In this document: positions 1-7,502 of the stretch, piece by piece | Layout of the letters: each line of letters begins with the position of its first letter | Numbering within the stretch: position 1 is the first letter of the stretch | Origin: an uncultured Lysobacter sp. | GTDB taxonomy: Bacteria; Pseudomonadota; Gammaproteobacteria; Xanthomonadales; Xanthomonadaceae | Reading direction: 5' to 3' | DNA length: 8,575 bases | Assembly (NCBI GenBank): GCA_946479915.1 | Contig: CAMLHR010000037.1 | Span: 1 to 8,575, forward strand | Notes under the pieces: model-generated | What the model was told of the DNA's origin: nothing | Databases searched by the model: none | Seen by the model: only the letters and a program-made list of their open reading frames with translations | Position numbers and translations under genes: made by a program

Positions 1-778
1 CCTTCGCCCTCGAGCCGCACGTTGAGCTCGTGCCGCGACAGGCCCGCCCCGAGTTCCAGGTCGATGCGGCGGTAGCGTGCGTCTCGTGCGAGCACGGCAT
101 CGGTCCGGCAGACCAGCGTCGCGCGCTCCGCCTCGTCCTGGACGCGGGCGTGGCGCAGCGTCGCGCCGGCGGCGAGGTGGACCTGCACCAGCGCGTTGCC
201 GAGGTGCGCGTGGGGCGCCGCGGCCAGGTGGTGTTCGATCACCACCAGCTCGGCGTCGCGGCGCAACTCGATGAGGTGTCGCAGGTGCCAGGCGCTGTCG
301 GCACCCGTCGGGGCGCCCACGAAAACGAGGTGCAACGGCGCGGCGACGCGCACGCCCTCGGCCAGGCGTACGACGGCCCCGTCGCGCGCCAGCGCGGCGT
401 TGAGCCGCGCGAAGACTTCGTCCTGGCGCTCGTAGCGCCGTTGCAGGAAATTGCCCTCGCGCGCGTCGCCGTCCGCCAGGACCCGGGCGACGGTCGTCGG
501 GACCGCGCCGCCGGGAAGTCCCGACAGGTCGGACAGGCCCGCGTCGTGCACGCCGTTGACGAACACCAGGCGCGGCGCCGGGATGCCGGCCAACACCGAC
601 GCGTCCACGGGCGCCGCCTGCGCCGGCGCGAAGGCGCGGCGCTCCAGGGCGCGCAGCGGGGTGTACTTCCACGCCTCGCTGCGCGGCCCGGGCAGGCCGT
701 CGCGCAGCGCGGCGTCGAGGACCTCGCGTCGCGCGGCGTCGCCGTCGAAGCCCGCGGCGAGGGAGTCGAGCAGGGGGC

Positions 779-782
<4 letters not shown>
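1..782 (-). CDS. sufD: Fe-S cluster assembly protein SufD (3' end outside window)
   Basis: SufD pairs with SufB and the ATPase SufC in the cytoplasmic SufBC2D scaffold that assembles Fe-S clusters and is linked to iron entry. The reading frame opens at ATG 782-780 and stays open to the left edge, giving about 260 residues of a protein usually near 420-440, so the C-terminal part is missing. Visible family marks are an N-terminal SEAWKYT segment (residues 35-41), the counterpart of the family's W-K-Y-T motif, then a beta-helix-like stretch with LHLVFVGAPTG and LRHLIELRRDAELVVIEHH, ending at LNVRLEGEG, a typical SufB/SufD core motif. The start overlaps the sufC stop as ATGA, which suggests translational coupling; only a weak GAGG lies upstream. 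The conserved C-terminal His/Glu region that contacts SufB cannot be checked here. Confidence 0.95.
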
Positions 783-1548
<766 letters not shown>

Positions 1549-1549
<1 letters not shown>

Positions 1550-3006
1550 CAGCCCACTGCTCCTTCCAGCGACACTTCCAGCAACTTCTTAGCCTCGACG
1601 GCGAACTCCATCGGCAACTCGCGGAACACCTGCCTGCAGAAGCCGTCCACGATCATGGACACCGCGTCCTCCTCGCCGATGCCGCGCGACCGGCAGTAGT
1701 ACAGCTGGTCCTCGCTGATCTTCGAGGTCGTGGCCTCGTGCTCGACCGTGGCGTCCGGCCGGCGCACCTCGATGTACGGGAAGGTGTGCGCGCCGCACTG
1801 CTTGCCGATCAGGAGCGAGTCGCACTGCGTGTGGTTGCGCGCGCCCTCGGCGCCGCGCTCCACCCGCACCAGGCCGCGGTAGGTGTTCTGGCCGCGGCCG
1901 GCGCTGATGCCCTTGCTGACGATCTTCGACTTGGTGCGCTTGCCGACGTGGACCATCTTGGTGCCCGTGTCCGCCTGCTGGCGGTGGTGCGTCAGCGCGA
2001 CCGAATGGAACTCGCCCGTCGAGTCGTCGCCGAGCAGCACGCACGACGGGTACTTCCAGGTGATGGCCGACCCGGTCTCGACCTGGGTCCAGGTCACCTT
2101 GCTGCGGTCGCCCCGGCACTCGGCGCGCTTGGTCACGAAGTTGTAGATGCCCCCGCGCCCTTCCTCGTCGCCCGGGTACCAGTTCTGCACCGTGGAGTAC
2201 TTGATCTCCGCATCCTTCAGCGCGACCAGCTCGACGACCGCGGCGTGCAGCTGGTTCTCGTCGCGCATCGGCGCGGTGCAGCCTTCCAGGTAGGACACGT
2301 GCGAGCGGTCCTCGGCGATGATCAGAGTGCGCTCGAACTGGCCGGTGTGGCCGGCGTTGATGCGGAAGTAGGTGCTCAGCTCCATCGGGCAGCGCACGCC
2401 CGCCGGGATGAACACGAACGAGCCGTCCGAGAACACGGCCGAGTTGAGCGCGGCGAAGTAGTTGTCGCCGACCGGCACGACGGAGCCGAGGTACTTCCGC
2501 ACGAGGTCGGGGTGCTCGCGGATGGCCTCCGACATCGAGCAGAAGATGATTCCCTTCTCGGCGAGTTCCTTGCGGAACGTGGTGCCGACCGACACCGAGT
2601 CGAACACCGCGTCCACCGCGACGCCCGCCAGCTTCGCGCGCTCGTGCAGCGGCACGCCGAGCTTGTCGTAGGTGTCGAGCAGCTCCTGGGGGACCTCGTC
2701 CAGCGACTTGTACTTCGGGCCCTTGGGCGCGGAGTAGTAGCTGATCGCCTGGAAGTCGATCGGCGCGATCTTCAGCTTCGCCCAGCGCGGCACCGGCATG
2801 GTCAGCCAGTGGCGGTAGGCCTCGAGGCGCCACTCGGTCATCCAGGCCGGCTCGTCCTTGCGTTCGGACAGGGCGCGGATGGTGCCCTCGTCCAGGCCCG
2901 GCGGCAGGGAGTCGGACTCGATGTCCGTGACGAAGCCGGCGTCGTACTTGCGTGCGAGCCGGGCGTGGATGTCGCGGTTTTCGACGGTGGTGGCGGGGGC
3001 GGTCAT
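1549..3006 (-). CDS. sufB: Fe-S cluster assembly scaffold SufB
   Basis: SufB is the scaffold subunit that receives persulfide sulfur from the SufS desulfurase pathway and builds the nascent Fe-S cluster in the cytoplasm. From ATG 3006 it is 485 residues, close to the 495 of E. coli SufB. Recognisable segments include [20 protein letters not shown] (189-207), EGCTAPMRD (241-249, with Cys243 matching the proposed persulfide-accepting Cys254 of E. coli), [11 protein letters not shown] (391-401, Cys395 matching Cys405) and [17 protein letters not shown] (422-438, matching the region of E. coli Glu434). The frame stays open far upstream to 3603, but that extension lies across the regulator gene in another frame and is Arg/Pro-rich shadow. 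The chosen ATG begins the family homology and lies 11 bases after the regulator stop. No strong Shine-Dalgarno is seen, so coupling to the upstream gene is likely. Confidence 0.97.
1560..1567 (-). promoter_or_regulatory. sufC ribosome binding site inside sufB
   Basis: On the minus strand these bases read GGAAGGAG, a near-ideal Shine-Dalgarno sequence 10 bases before the sufC ATG at 1549. It is embedded in the last codons of sufB. It is the clearest ribosome site of the operon and fixes the sufC start, whereas sufB and sufD have only weak sites. This could let SufC be made in excess, in line with two SufC per SufB and SufD in the complex. The last point is inference. Confidence 0.8.
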
Positions 3007-3017
3007 GGGCGTTCGTG

Positions 3018-3479
3018 TCAGGCGGGGCCGGCCTGCGCCAGGCGCAGGTCGATGCGGCGCGGCGACGGCCGCGGCTCGGGGGGCAGGAGCATGTGGGCGA
3101 GGGTGACGTCGCGCAGCGCGTCCAGCACCACGTCGTTGATGCGGCGCCAGTTGGCGCGCACGCCGCACTGGTCCTGGATGCCGCAGTTGCCGCCGTGGAC
3201 GCTGCACTCGGTCATGCCCGGCGGGCCCTCGATCGCCGTGACGATCTCGAGCAGGCCGATGTCGGCGGCGTCGCGCGCGAGCCGGTAGCCGCCGTTCGCG
3301 CCGCGGAAGCCCTCGACCAGGCCGGCCTGCGCCAGCGGCTTGAGGACCTTCGCGACGGTGGTCGCCTCGAGCCCGGACCACTCGGCCAGTCCGGCCGCGC
3401 TGCACACCTCGCCGGGCCGCGAGGCGAGCGCGGTCAGCACGACGGTGGCGTAGTCGGTGAGGCGGGTGACGCGGAGCAT
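3018..3479 (-). CDS. Rrf2-family SUF operon regulator (SufR/IscR-like)
   Basis: This is a 153-residue Rrf2-family DNA-binding protein, the usual family length. The N-terminal winged helix-turn-helix runs from [13 protein letters not shown] through [21 protein letters not shown] to the wing [11 protein letters not shown] (59-69). Three cysteines, Cys92, Cys99 and Cys105, lie in [15 protein letters not shown]. They correspond to the Fe-S ligands of IscR (Cys92, Cys98, Cys104), with one extra residue between the first two. Being the first gene of a suf operon, it is best read as the cluster-sensing regulator that sets sufBCD expression to Fe-S demand and probably controls its own promoter. It matches the gammaproteobacterial SUF regulator type of Rrf2 protein. 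The start [10 protein letters not shown] is the normal family N-terminus; upstream Met codons add a non-homologous tail. Cluster binding and repressor or activator mode are inferred. Confidence 0.9.
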   Translation of the reverse strand: MLRVTRLTDYATVVLTALASRPGEVCSAAGLAEWSGLEATTVAKVLKPLAQAGLVEGFRGANGGYRLARDAADIGLLEIVTAIEGPPGMTECSVHGGNCGIQDQCGVRANWRRINDVVLDALRDVTLAHMLLPPEPRPSPRRIDLRLAQAGPA

Positions 3480-3504
3480 CGCGGGGGGCGGCGGGGCCGA
3501 CTTT

Positions 3505-3548
3505 CGGAATAGGACCGGAATTGTACGATTTCCCGCCGCGCGAGGCCA
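3505..3548 (-). promoter_or_regulatory. Putative suf operon promoter with ATTCCG direct repeat
   Basis: On the minus strand TACAAT (3525-3520) resembles a -10 box. The only -35 candidate at a 17-base spacing is TGGCCT (3548-3543), which matches the consensus at three of six bases. Transcription would begin near 3513, leaving a leader of about 35 bases before the regulator ATG at 3479. Just downstream of the -10, two copies of ATTCCG (3521-3516 and 3510-3505) are 11 bases apart, about one helical turn. That is an arrangement suited to a regulator site. The opposite strand carries TACGAT at 3524-3529, a possible -10 for the divergent SET gene. No RNA evidence is available and the hexamers are weak. 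Confidence 0.35.
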
Positions 3549-3622
3549 CGCGGACCCCGTCATGGCGGCGCGACGACCGTTCGGGCGAGAATCGGCGGCT
3601 CACCTACGCCTGGACGTACCGA

Positions 3623-4105
3623 ATGCCCGCGAAGATCGCCACCCGACGCTCCCCCATCCACGGCAACGGCATGTTCGCCGTCGCCCCGATCCGCAAGGGC
3701 GAGCGCCTCATCGAATACAAGGGCGAGCGGCGCACGCACGAGGCGGTCGACGAAGGCGAGACCGGCGACGTCGAGAGCGGGCACACCTTCCTGTTCACGC
3801 TGAACGACGAGTACGTCATCGACGCCAACCACGGCGGCAACAGCGCGCGCTGGATCAACCACAGCTGCAACCCGAACTGCGAGGCGGTGCTGGAGGAGGC
3901 CGACGGCGACGACCGCCGCAAGGACCGCGTGTTCATCGAGTCGATCCGGGCGATCAAGCCCGGCGAGGAGCTGACCTACGACTACGGCATCACCCTGGAC
4001 GAGCCGCACACCGCGCGGCTGAAGAAGATCTGGGCCTGCCACTGCGGGTCGAAGGGCTGCACCGGGACGATGCTGAAGCCGAAGCGGGGCCGCAGGACCG
4101 CGTGA
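3623..4105 (+). CDS. SET-domain protein-lysine methyltransferase
   Basis: This 160-residue protein is almost entirely a SET domain, the fold that transfers a methyl group from S-adenosylmethionine to protein lysines. Visible motifs are HGNGMFA (13-19, N-terminal SET glycine motif), RWINHSCNPNC (76-86, the cofactor-binding NHSC motif), GEELTYDYG (114-122, with Tyr121 as likely catalytic tyrosine) and a post-SET CHCGSKGC (139-146). Cys139, Cys141 and Cys146 together with Cys82 could bind one zinc, as in eukaryotic post-SET enzymes. The tail LKPKRGRRTA is basic. The start MPAKIATRRS is chosen because homology begins there; an upstream ATG at 3521 would add a tail lying in the divergent promoter. 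No pre-SET or substrate-recognition domain is present, so the target protein cannot be read from the sequence. Small SET proteins of this kind occur in xanthomonads and chlamydiae. Confidence 0.9.
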   Translation: MPAKIATRRSPIHGNGMFAVAPIRKGERLIEYKGERRTHEAVDEGETGDVESGHTFLFTLNDEYVIDANHGGNSARWINHSCNPNCEAVLEEADGDDRRKDRVFIESIRAIKPGEELTYDYGITLDEPHTARLKKIWACHCGSKGCTGTMLKPKRGRRTA

Positions 4106-4127
4106 CTTTCGGCCATTGGCCGGCCGG

Positions 4128-4159
4128 GTGCGGGACGCGCACGCTGCGCGTCCCGACAC
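4128..4159 (+). repeat. Perfect 10-bp-stem hairpin upstream of DUF5916 gene
   Basis: CGGGACGCGC (4131-4140) pairs with GCGCGTCCCG (4146-4155) around a five-base loop, ACGCT. Allowing one bulged A (4156), three further pairs (GTG with CAC) extend the stem. It sits in the 67-base gap between the SET gene and the DUF5916 gene and ends about 14-17 bases before the latter's ATG. There is no T-tract after it, so it is not a classical intrinsic terminator. It could stall polymerase, protect the upstream mRNA end, or limit ribosome access to the ATG. Confidence 0.7.
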
Positions 4160-4172
4160 GCCGGACCCGCCG

Positions 4173-6416
4173 ATGCGCGCCGCACTGCCGTTCCTTGCCG
4201 CCTTCGGGCTCCTGCCCGGCGCCGCCATCGCGGTCGAGGTGGATGGCGTCATCTCGCCCGGCGAATGGGACGGCGCCCGGCACGTCACCGATTTCCGGCT
4301 GACCCAGCCGCTCTCGCGCGAACCCGCGCCGTATCCCACCGAAGCCTGGATCCTGGCGACGCCGGACGGCCTGGCGATCGGGTTCCGCAACGTCCAGCCC
4401 GCCTCCGTGCCGCGGACCCGCCAGCGCGTGCAGCGCGACCAGGGCGCGCAGGCCGACCGCGTGAACCTGTACGTGGACTTCGACGGCGACGGGCGCACCG
4501 GCTACAACTTCACGCTGCTGCTCTCCGGCAGCATCACGGACGCGACGATCACCAGCGAGAACCAGTTCAACGGCGACTGGGACGGCGACTGGCTGCGGGC
4601 CACCAGCGAGGACGCAGAGACCTGGTCCGCCGAGCTGCTGCTGCCCTGGCACATCGCGCCGATGCGCGAACCCGAGGGCGACGTGCGGACGATCGGCATC
4701 TCGCTCGACCGCGTGATCGGGGTCACCGGCGAGCGGATGTCCTGGCCGGCCATCGGCTTCAACGAGCAACGCTTCCTGTCGGTGCTCCAACCCGTGCAGG
4801 TACCGCGGTACAGCGCCTCGCTGCTGGCGGTCACCCCGTACGTCGTCGGCCTGTCGGACATGGTCGCGGGCGATGCCGAATTCGACGCGGGCGCGGACGT
4901 GTTCTGGAAGCCGAACGGCCAGTTCCAGCTCAGCGCGACGATCAATCCCGACTTCGGCCAGGTGGAGAGCGACAACCTGGTGGTCAATTTCGGCGCGATC
5001 GAGACGTTCTTCAGCGACCGCCGCCCGTTCTTCACCGAGAACCAGGGCTTCTTCGACGTGCCGTTCGGCGGCCTCGGCAACGCGAACCGGCTGCTCTACA
5101 CCCGGCGCGTCGGCGGCACGGCGGACGACGGCAGCGGCGCCGGGGACGTGACCGCCGCGGCGAAGGTCAACGGCAGCCTGGGCGACGTCCACTACGGCGT
5201 GTTCACCGCGACCGAGGGCGACGACGCCGGCCGGGATTTCCATGCGGTGCGGGTGGCCCGCGACCTCGGCGGCCACGGCCTGGGCGCGATGGTCACGCGC
5301 GTGGACCGGCCCTTCCTCGACCGCGTCGCGACGGTGTACGAGGCCGACCACCGCTGGGGCAACGAGGGCTGGAACATCCGCACCACGGCGGTGCTGTCCT
5401 CGGTGGAGGACGAAGGCCGCAAGGTGGACGACAGCGGCCTGCAGGTGCGGATCGACCGGGACCACGGCAACGGCTGGCGCCAGCAGCTGTTCCTGCTGCA
5501 CCTGGGCGACCAGCTGCAGCTCAACGACTTCGGCTTCCTGGAGCGCAACGACTACAACTACGCGCGCTACGACCTGGCGCGACGCGTCACCGACCTGCCG
5601 GAGTCGTCGACCTACGCGGCGCACGACTGGCACGTGGCGGCATCGCGGCGCACCAACGACTCCGGCCTGCACATCGCCGACGCCTGGGCGATCCAGCGCC
5701 AGAGCGAGCGCCGCGACGGCGGCAACGAGTTCTGGGAGATCGGCGGCTGGACCTCCGGGTACGACGACCTGCTGACCCGCGGCAACGGCCCGGTCAAGCT
5801 CCCGGAACGCGTGTTCCTGTTCGCCGAACGCTTCGTCCCGCGCGGCGACGGTCGCTGGGCGCTGTACACGAACGCGCGCTACGCGGCGGAGGGGCTGGAG
5901 GGCGGCGAGAAGGGCGCGCTCATCGCCTACGTCGAACCGACGTACCACGCGAGCGACACGCTGAGCTTCGGCGTCGGCCTCGAGCTGCAGCACGACCCGG
6001 ACTGGCTGCTGTGGCAGCACGACAACCTCATCGGCACGTTCCGCTCGGACATGGCCTTCGCCAATGCCGGCATGACCTGGCTGATCGACGAGCGCCAGGA
6101 GCTGCGCGTGCGGCTGGAGGCGCTGGGCCTGGACGCGCGCGCGCGGCAGGCGTGGCGCGTCGCCACCGACGGCACGCCCGTCGCCGTGGACGAGCCGCTC
6201 GAGGACTTCGCGTTGCGCAACCTGGGCTTCCAGGTCCGCTACCGGCGCGAGCTGGCGCCGCTGTCCTACCTCTACGTCGCGTACGTGCGTGGCGGTTCGC
6301 TGTTCGAGCAGGGTCCGGGGCCGTTCGACGATGCCGGCCGACTGCTCGCGGACGCGTTCGACCTGCGCGACAGCGAGCAGTTGCTGGTCAAGCTCTCGTA
6401 CCGCTTCGAGATCTAG
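4173..6416 (+). CDS. CBM9-like / DUF5916 secreted outer-membrane-type protein
   Basis: This encodes a 747-residue exported protein. The signal peptide MRAALPFLAAFGLLPGAAIA has a likely cleavage after residue 20. An N-terminal CBM9-like beta-sandwich follows (about residues 21-200, starting DGVISPGEWDGA), with a DFDGDGRTGY loop whose Asp102, Asp104 and Asp106 resemble a calcium-binding DxDxDG motif. The next conserved block, NPDFGQVESDNLVVNFGAIE (258-277) and then TFFSDRRPFF (278-287), is the hallmark of DUF5916. The remaining 450 residues alternate polar and hydrophobic residues with many aromatics and end in LLVKLSYRFEI, in keeping with an outer-membrane beta-barrel. The molecular function of the family is not established; carbohydrate binding is only a domain-based guess. 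The ATG at 4173 starts the signal peptide; an upstream TTG at 4116 is disfavoured because it would run through the hairpin. No clear ribosome site is visible. The stop overlaps that of the convergent lipoprotein gene. Confidence 0.9.
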   Translation: MRAALPFLAAFGLLPGAAIAVEVDGVISPGEWDGARHVTDFRLTQPLSREPAPYPTEAWILATPDGLAIGFRNVQPASVPRTRQRVQRDQGAQADRVNLYVDFDGDGRTGYNFTLLLSGSITDATITSENQFNGDWDGDWLRATSEDAETWSAELLLPWHIAPMREPEGDVRTIGISLDRVIGVTGERMSWPAIGFNEQRFLSVLQPVQVPRYSASLLAVTPYVVGLSDMVAGDAEFDAGADVFWKPNGQFQLSATINPDFGQVESDNLVVNFGAIETFFSDRRPFFTENQGFFDVPFGGLGNANRLLYTRRVGGTADDGSGAGDVTAAAKVNGSLGDVHYGVFTATEGDDAGRDFHAVRVARDLGGHGLGAMVTRVDRPFLDRVATVYEADHRWGNEGWNIRTTAVLSSVEDEGRKVDDSGLQVRIDRDHGNGWRQQLFLLHLGDQLQLNDFGFLERNDYNYARYDLARRVTDLPESSTYAAHDWHVAASRRTNDSGLHIADAWAIQRQSERRDGGNEFWEIGGWTSGYDDLLTRGNGPVKLPERVFLFAERFVPRGDGRWALYTNARYAAEGLEGGEKGALIAYVEPTYHASDTLSFGVGLELQHDPDWLLWQHDNLIGTFRSDMAFANAGMTWLIDERQELRVRLEALGLDARARQAWRVATDGTPVAVDEPLEDFALRNLGFQVRYRRELAPLSYLYVAYVRGGSLFEQGPGPFDDAGRLLADAFDLRDSEQLLVKLSYRFEI
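6413..6416. other. Shared palindromic CTAG stop of two convergent genes
   Basis: The four bases CTAG contain TAG on both strands. The plus-strand DUF5916 gene stops at 6414-6416 and the minus-strand lipoprotein gene stops at 6415-6413, so the two genes overlap by four bases. No hairpin terminator is evident between them, so transcripts from both sides probably run into each other. Confidence 0.85.
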
Positions 6417-6934
6417 TCGTCGGGTGGCGGTTCGACGGTCGTACGGAACGTCGTGCTCTCGGTGGCGCCTTCGGTCCCGACCGGCCGGCGTCCGGCCACG
6501 TCCGGATCCGCTTCCGGTGCCTCCGGCGGCAGGTCCAGGATCGGCACGGGTGGCGGCTCGGGCGGCACGGGGGGCGGCACGGGCGATGGCGCCGGCGCGG
6601 GCACCGCGGGCGCCACGGGGGGTTCGACCTGCGCGAAGGCCGCCGTGACCTCTGGGACTTCGGTGGTCACGGGCAACGGCAGCAGGACGGCGTCGGGATC
6701 GACCGGCGTCGCGGCGGGTGCGGCCCCCAGCGACGCCGTGCCCGGCCCCGGATGCGCCGGCATGCCGGTCACCGAGCCGACCGCGCCCTCGGGGCGTGGC
6801 AGGTCGGACGACAGGCGCGCATCGGCCGGCGCCGCGGAGGTGCGCGCCGGATCGCCCGACGCGTCGTCGTCGCCGCAGCCCGCGGCGGCGGAGAGCATCA
6901 GTGCAAGCAGGAGCGCGCGTCGGACCGGATCCAT
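6413..6934 (-). CDS. Hypothetical proline-rich lipoprotein
   Basis: I do not recognise this 173-residue protein as a named family. It begins MDPVRRALLLALMLSAAAGC, a short basic n-region, a hydrophobic core and a lipobox-like AAGC with Cys20 as the probable lipidated residue. Acidic GDDD follows. The mature part is low in complexity: Ala/Pro/Asp-rich, with a central proline block (residues about 105-141) holding PVPPPVPPEPPPVP, then an acidic PP-rich tail ending VEPPPDD. This suggests an extended periplasmic tether or spacer anchored in a membrane. No catalytic motif is seen. The frame remains open upstream to 7384, but that part is antisense to the CHRD gene. GTG at 6940 is an alternative start two codons earlier, and no ribosome site is visible. 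Its reality rests on the signal sequence and the lipobox; the proline composition alone could be a GC artefact. Confidence 0.65.
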   Translation of the reverse strand: MDPVRRALLLALMLSAAAGCGDDDASGDPARTSAAPADARLSSDLPRPEGAVGSVTGMPAHPGPGTASLGAAPAATPVDPDAVLLPLPVTTEVPEVTAAFAQVEPPVAPAVPAPAPSPVPPPVPPEPPPVPILDLPPEAPEADPDVAGRRPVGTEGATESTTFRTTVEPPPDD

Positions 6935-6957
6935 GCGCACGATGTTCGCGCGCGGGT

Positions 6958-6982
6958 CGTGAAGTCGCGGTCTGCCTTCACG
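6958..6982. promoter_or_regulatory. Operator-like palindrome between divergent genes
   Basis: CGTGAAG (6958-6964) and CTTCACG (6976-6982) form a perfect 7-base inverted repeat separated by 11 bases. It lies in the 106-base region between the lipoprotein gene (starting leftward at 6934) and the CHRD gene (starting rightward at 7041). A third TTCACG occurs at 7022-7027 within GTTCACGAAC. The layout suits a dimeric regulator serving two divergent genes. It could instead be an RNA hairpin with an 11-base loop. The protein that would bind is unknown. Confidence 0.4.
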
Positions 6983-7040
6983 CACGCTTGCCCGGGCTTG
7001 CGGCTTGCTGGTGGGCCCCGGTTCACGAACGGACACCGCC

Positions 7041-7502
7041 ATGGATGCGAGATGGACGGCCTTGCTGCTGCTCGCGTGCCTCGCCGTGCCGGCGACGGCA
7101 GCGGACCTCGAACTGCATGCCACGCTGGACGGCGCCAACGTCGTCTCCGCCACCGAGTCGACCGGCTCCGGCGAGGCGCACGCGTGGCTCGGCGAAGACG
7201 ACCGCGTGCGCATCGAGTTCGTGTTCGGCGGGCTGGAGGCCGGCGCGACGGGCGCGGGCCTGTACCAGGGCGCGGCCAGCGAGAACGGCGACCTCGTGGC
7301 GGAATTCGCCATCGTCCCGGATGCCACGAGCGGGCGGCTGAACGACATCGCGGTCGCGCTTTCCGCCGACGTCGCGGCCAGCATGCGCGCCGGCGGGACC
7401 TACGTGCAGGTCGCGACCCCGCGCTACCCGGATGGCGCGATCCGCGGCCAGCTGGTGCCGCAGCCGGTGCGGCTGGAAGGCCCGGAGCCGGAAGAGGACT
7501 GA
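7041..7502 (+). CDS. Secreted CHRD-domain protein
   Basis: This 153-residue protein has a clear signal peptide (MDARWTALLLLACLAVPATA, cleavage near residue 20-21), followed by one CHRD domain covering nearly all the rest. CHRD was first defined in the animal protein chordin and is widespread in bacterial exported proteins, where its role is not well established. Typical features are the opening LELHATLDGANVV, the central FVFGGLEAGATGAGLYQGAA and the closing GGTYVQVATPRYPDGAIRGQ, which corresponds to the family's Y-v-n-v-h-t-...-p-x-G-e-i-R-G-q ending. The histidine usual in this stretch is replaced here, with QVATPRYP where most members have NVHTxxxP. A short acidic tail (PEPEED) ends the protein. 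The start at 7041 opens the signal peptide directly; an earlier in-frame start at 7005 would add a charged extension. Only a weak GGA ribosome site is seen. The stop codon touches the terminator of the convergent HU gene. Confidence 0.85.
   Translation: MDARWTALLLLACLAVPATAADLELHATLDGANVVSATESTGSGEAHAWLGEDDRVRIEFVFGGLEAGATGAGLYQGAASENGDLVAEFAIVPDATSGRLNDIAVALSADVAASMRAGGTYVQVATPRYPDGAIRGQLVPQPVRLEGPEPEED

Noticed and set aside
1738..3288. 516-codon plus-strand open frame opposite sufB and the regulator
   Set aside because: It is antisense to two firmly identified genes and shows only shadow composition.
3007..3603. In-frame upstream extension of sufB
   Set aside because: It reads through the regulator gene in a different frame and gives an Arg/Pro-rich sequence unlike any SufB. 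The native ATG at 3006 fits the family length.
3480..3622. Riboswitch or small RNA in the divergent gap
   Set aside because: The 143 bases show no extended pairing or T-tract on either strand, only short repeats near putative promoter boxes.
3990..6020. 676-codon minus-strand open frame opposite the DUF5916 gene
   Set aside because: It is antisense to a gene with clear family motifs. Its composition is the Arg/Val/Ala pattern of a GC-rich shadow frame, with no recognisable domain.
6541..6600. GGCACGGG-type tandem repeats as a possible satellite or CRISPR-like array
   Set aside because: The units are short and irregular and correspond to Pro-Val-Pro-Pro codons in the lipoprotein; there are no spacers of constant length.
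6453..6962. Gly/Ser/Thr-rich plus-strand frame opposite the lipoprotein gene
   Set aside because: It is the complement of the proline codons and resembles a PE-PGRS-like repeat by composition only. It has no signal peptide or ribosome site, while the minus strand has a plausible lipoprotein signal.
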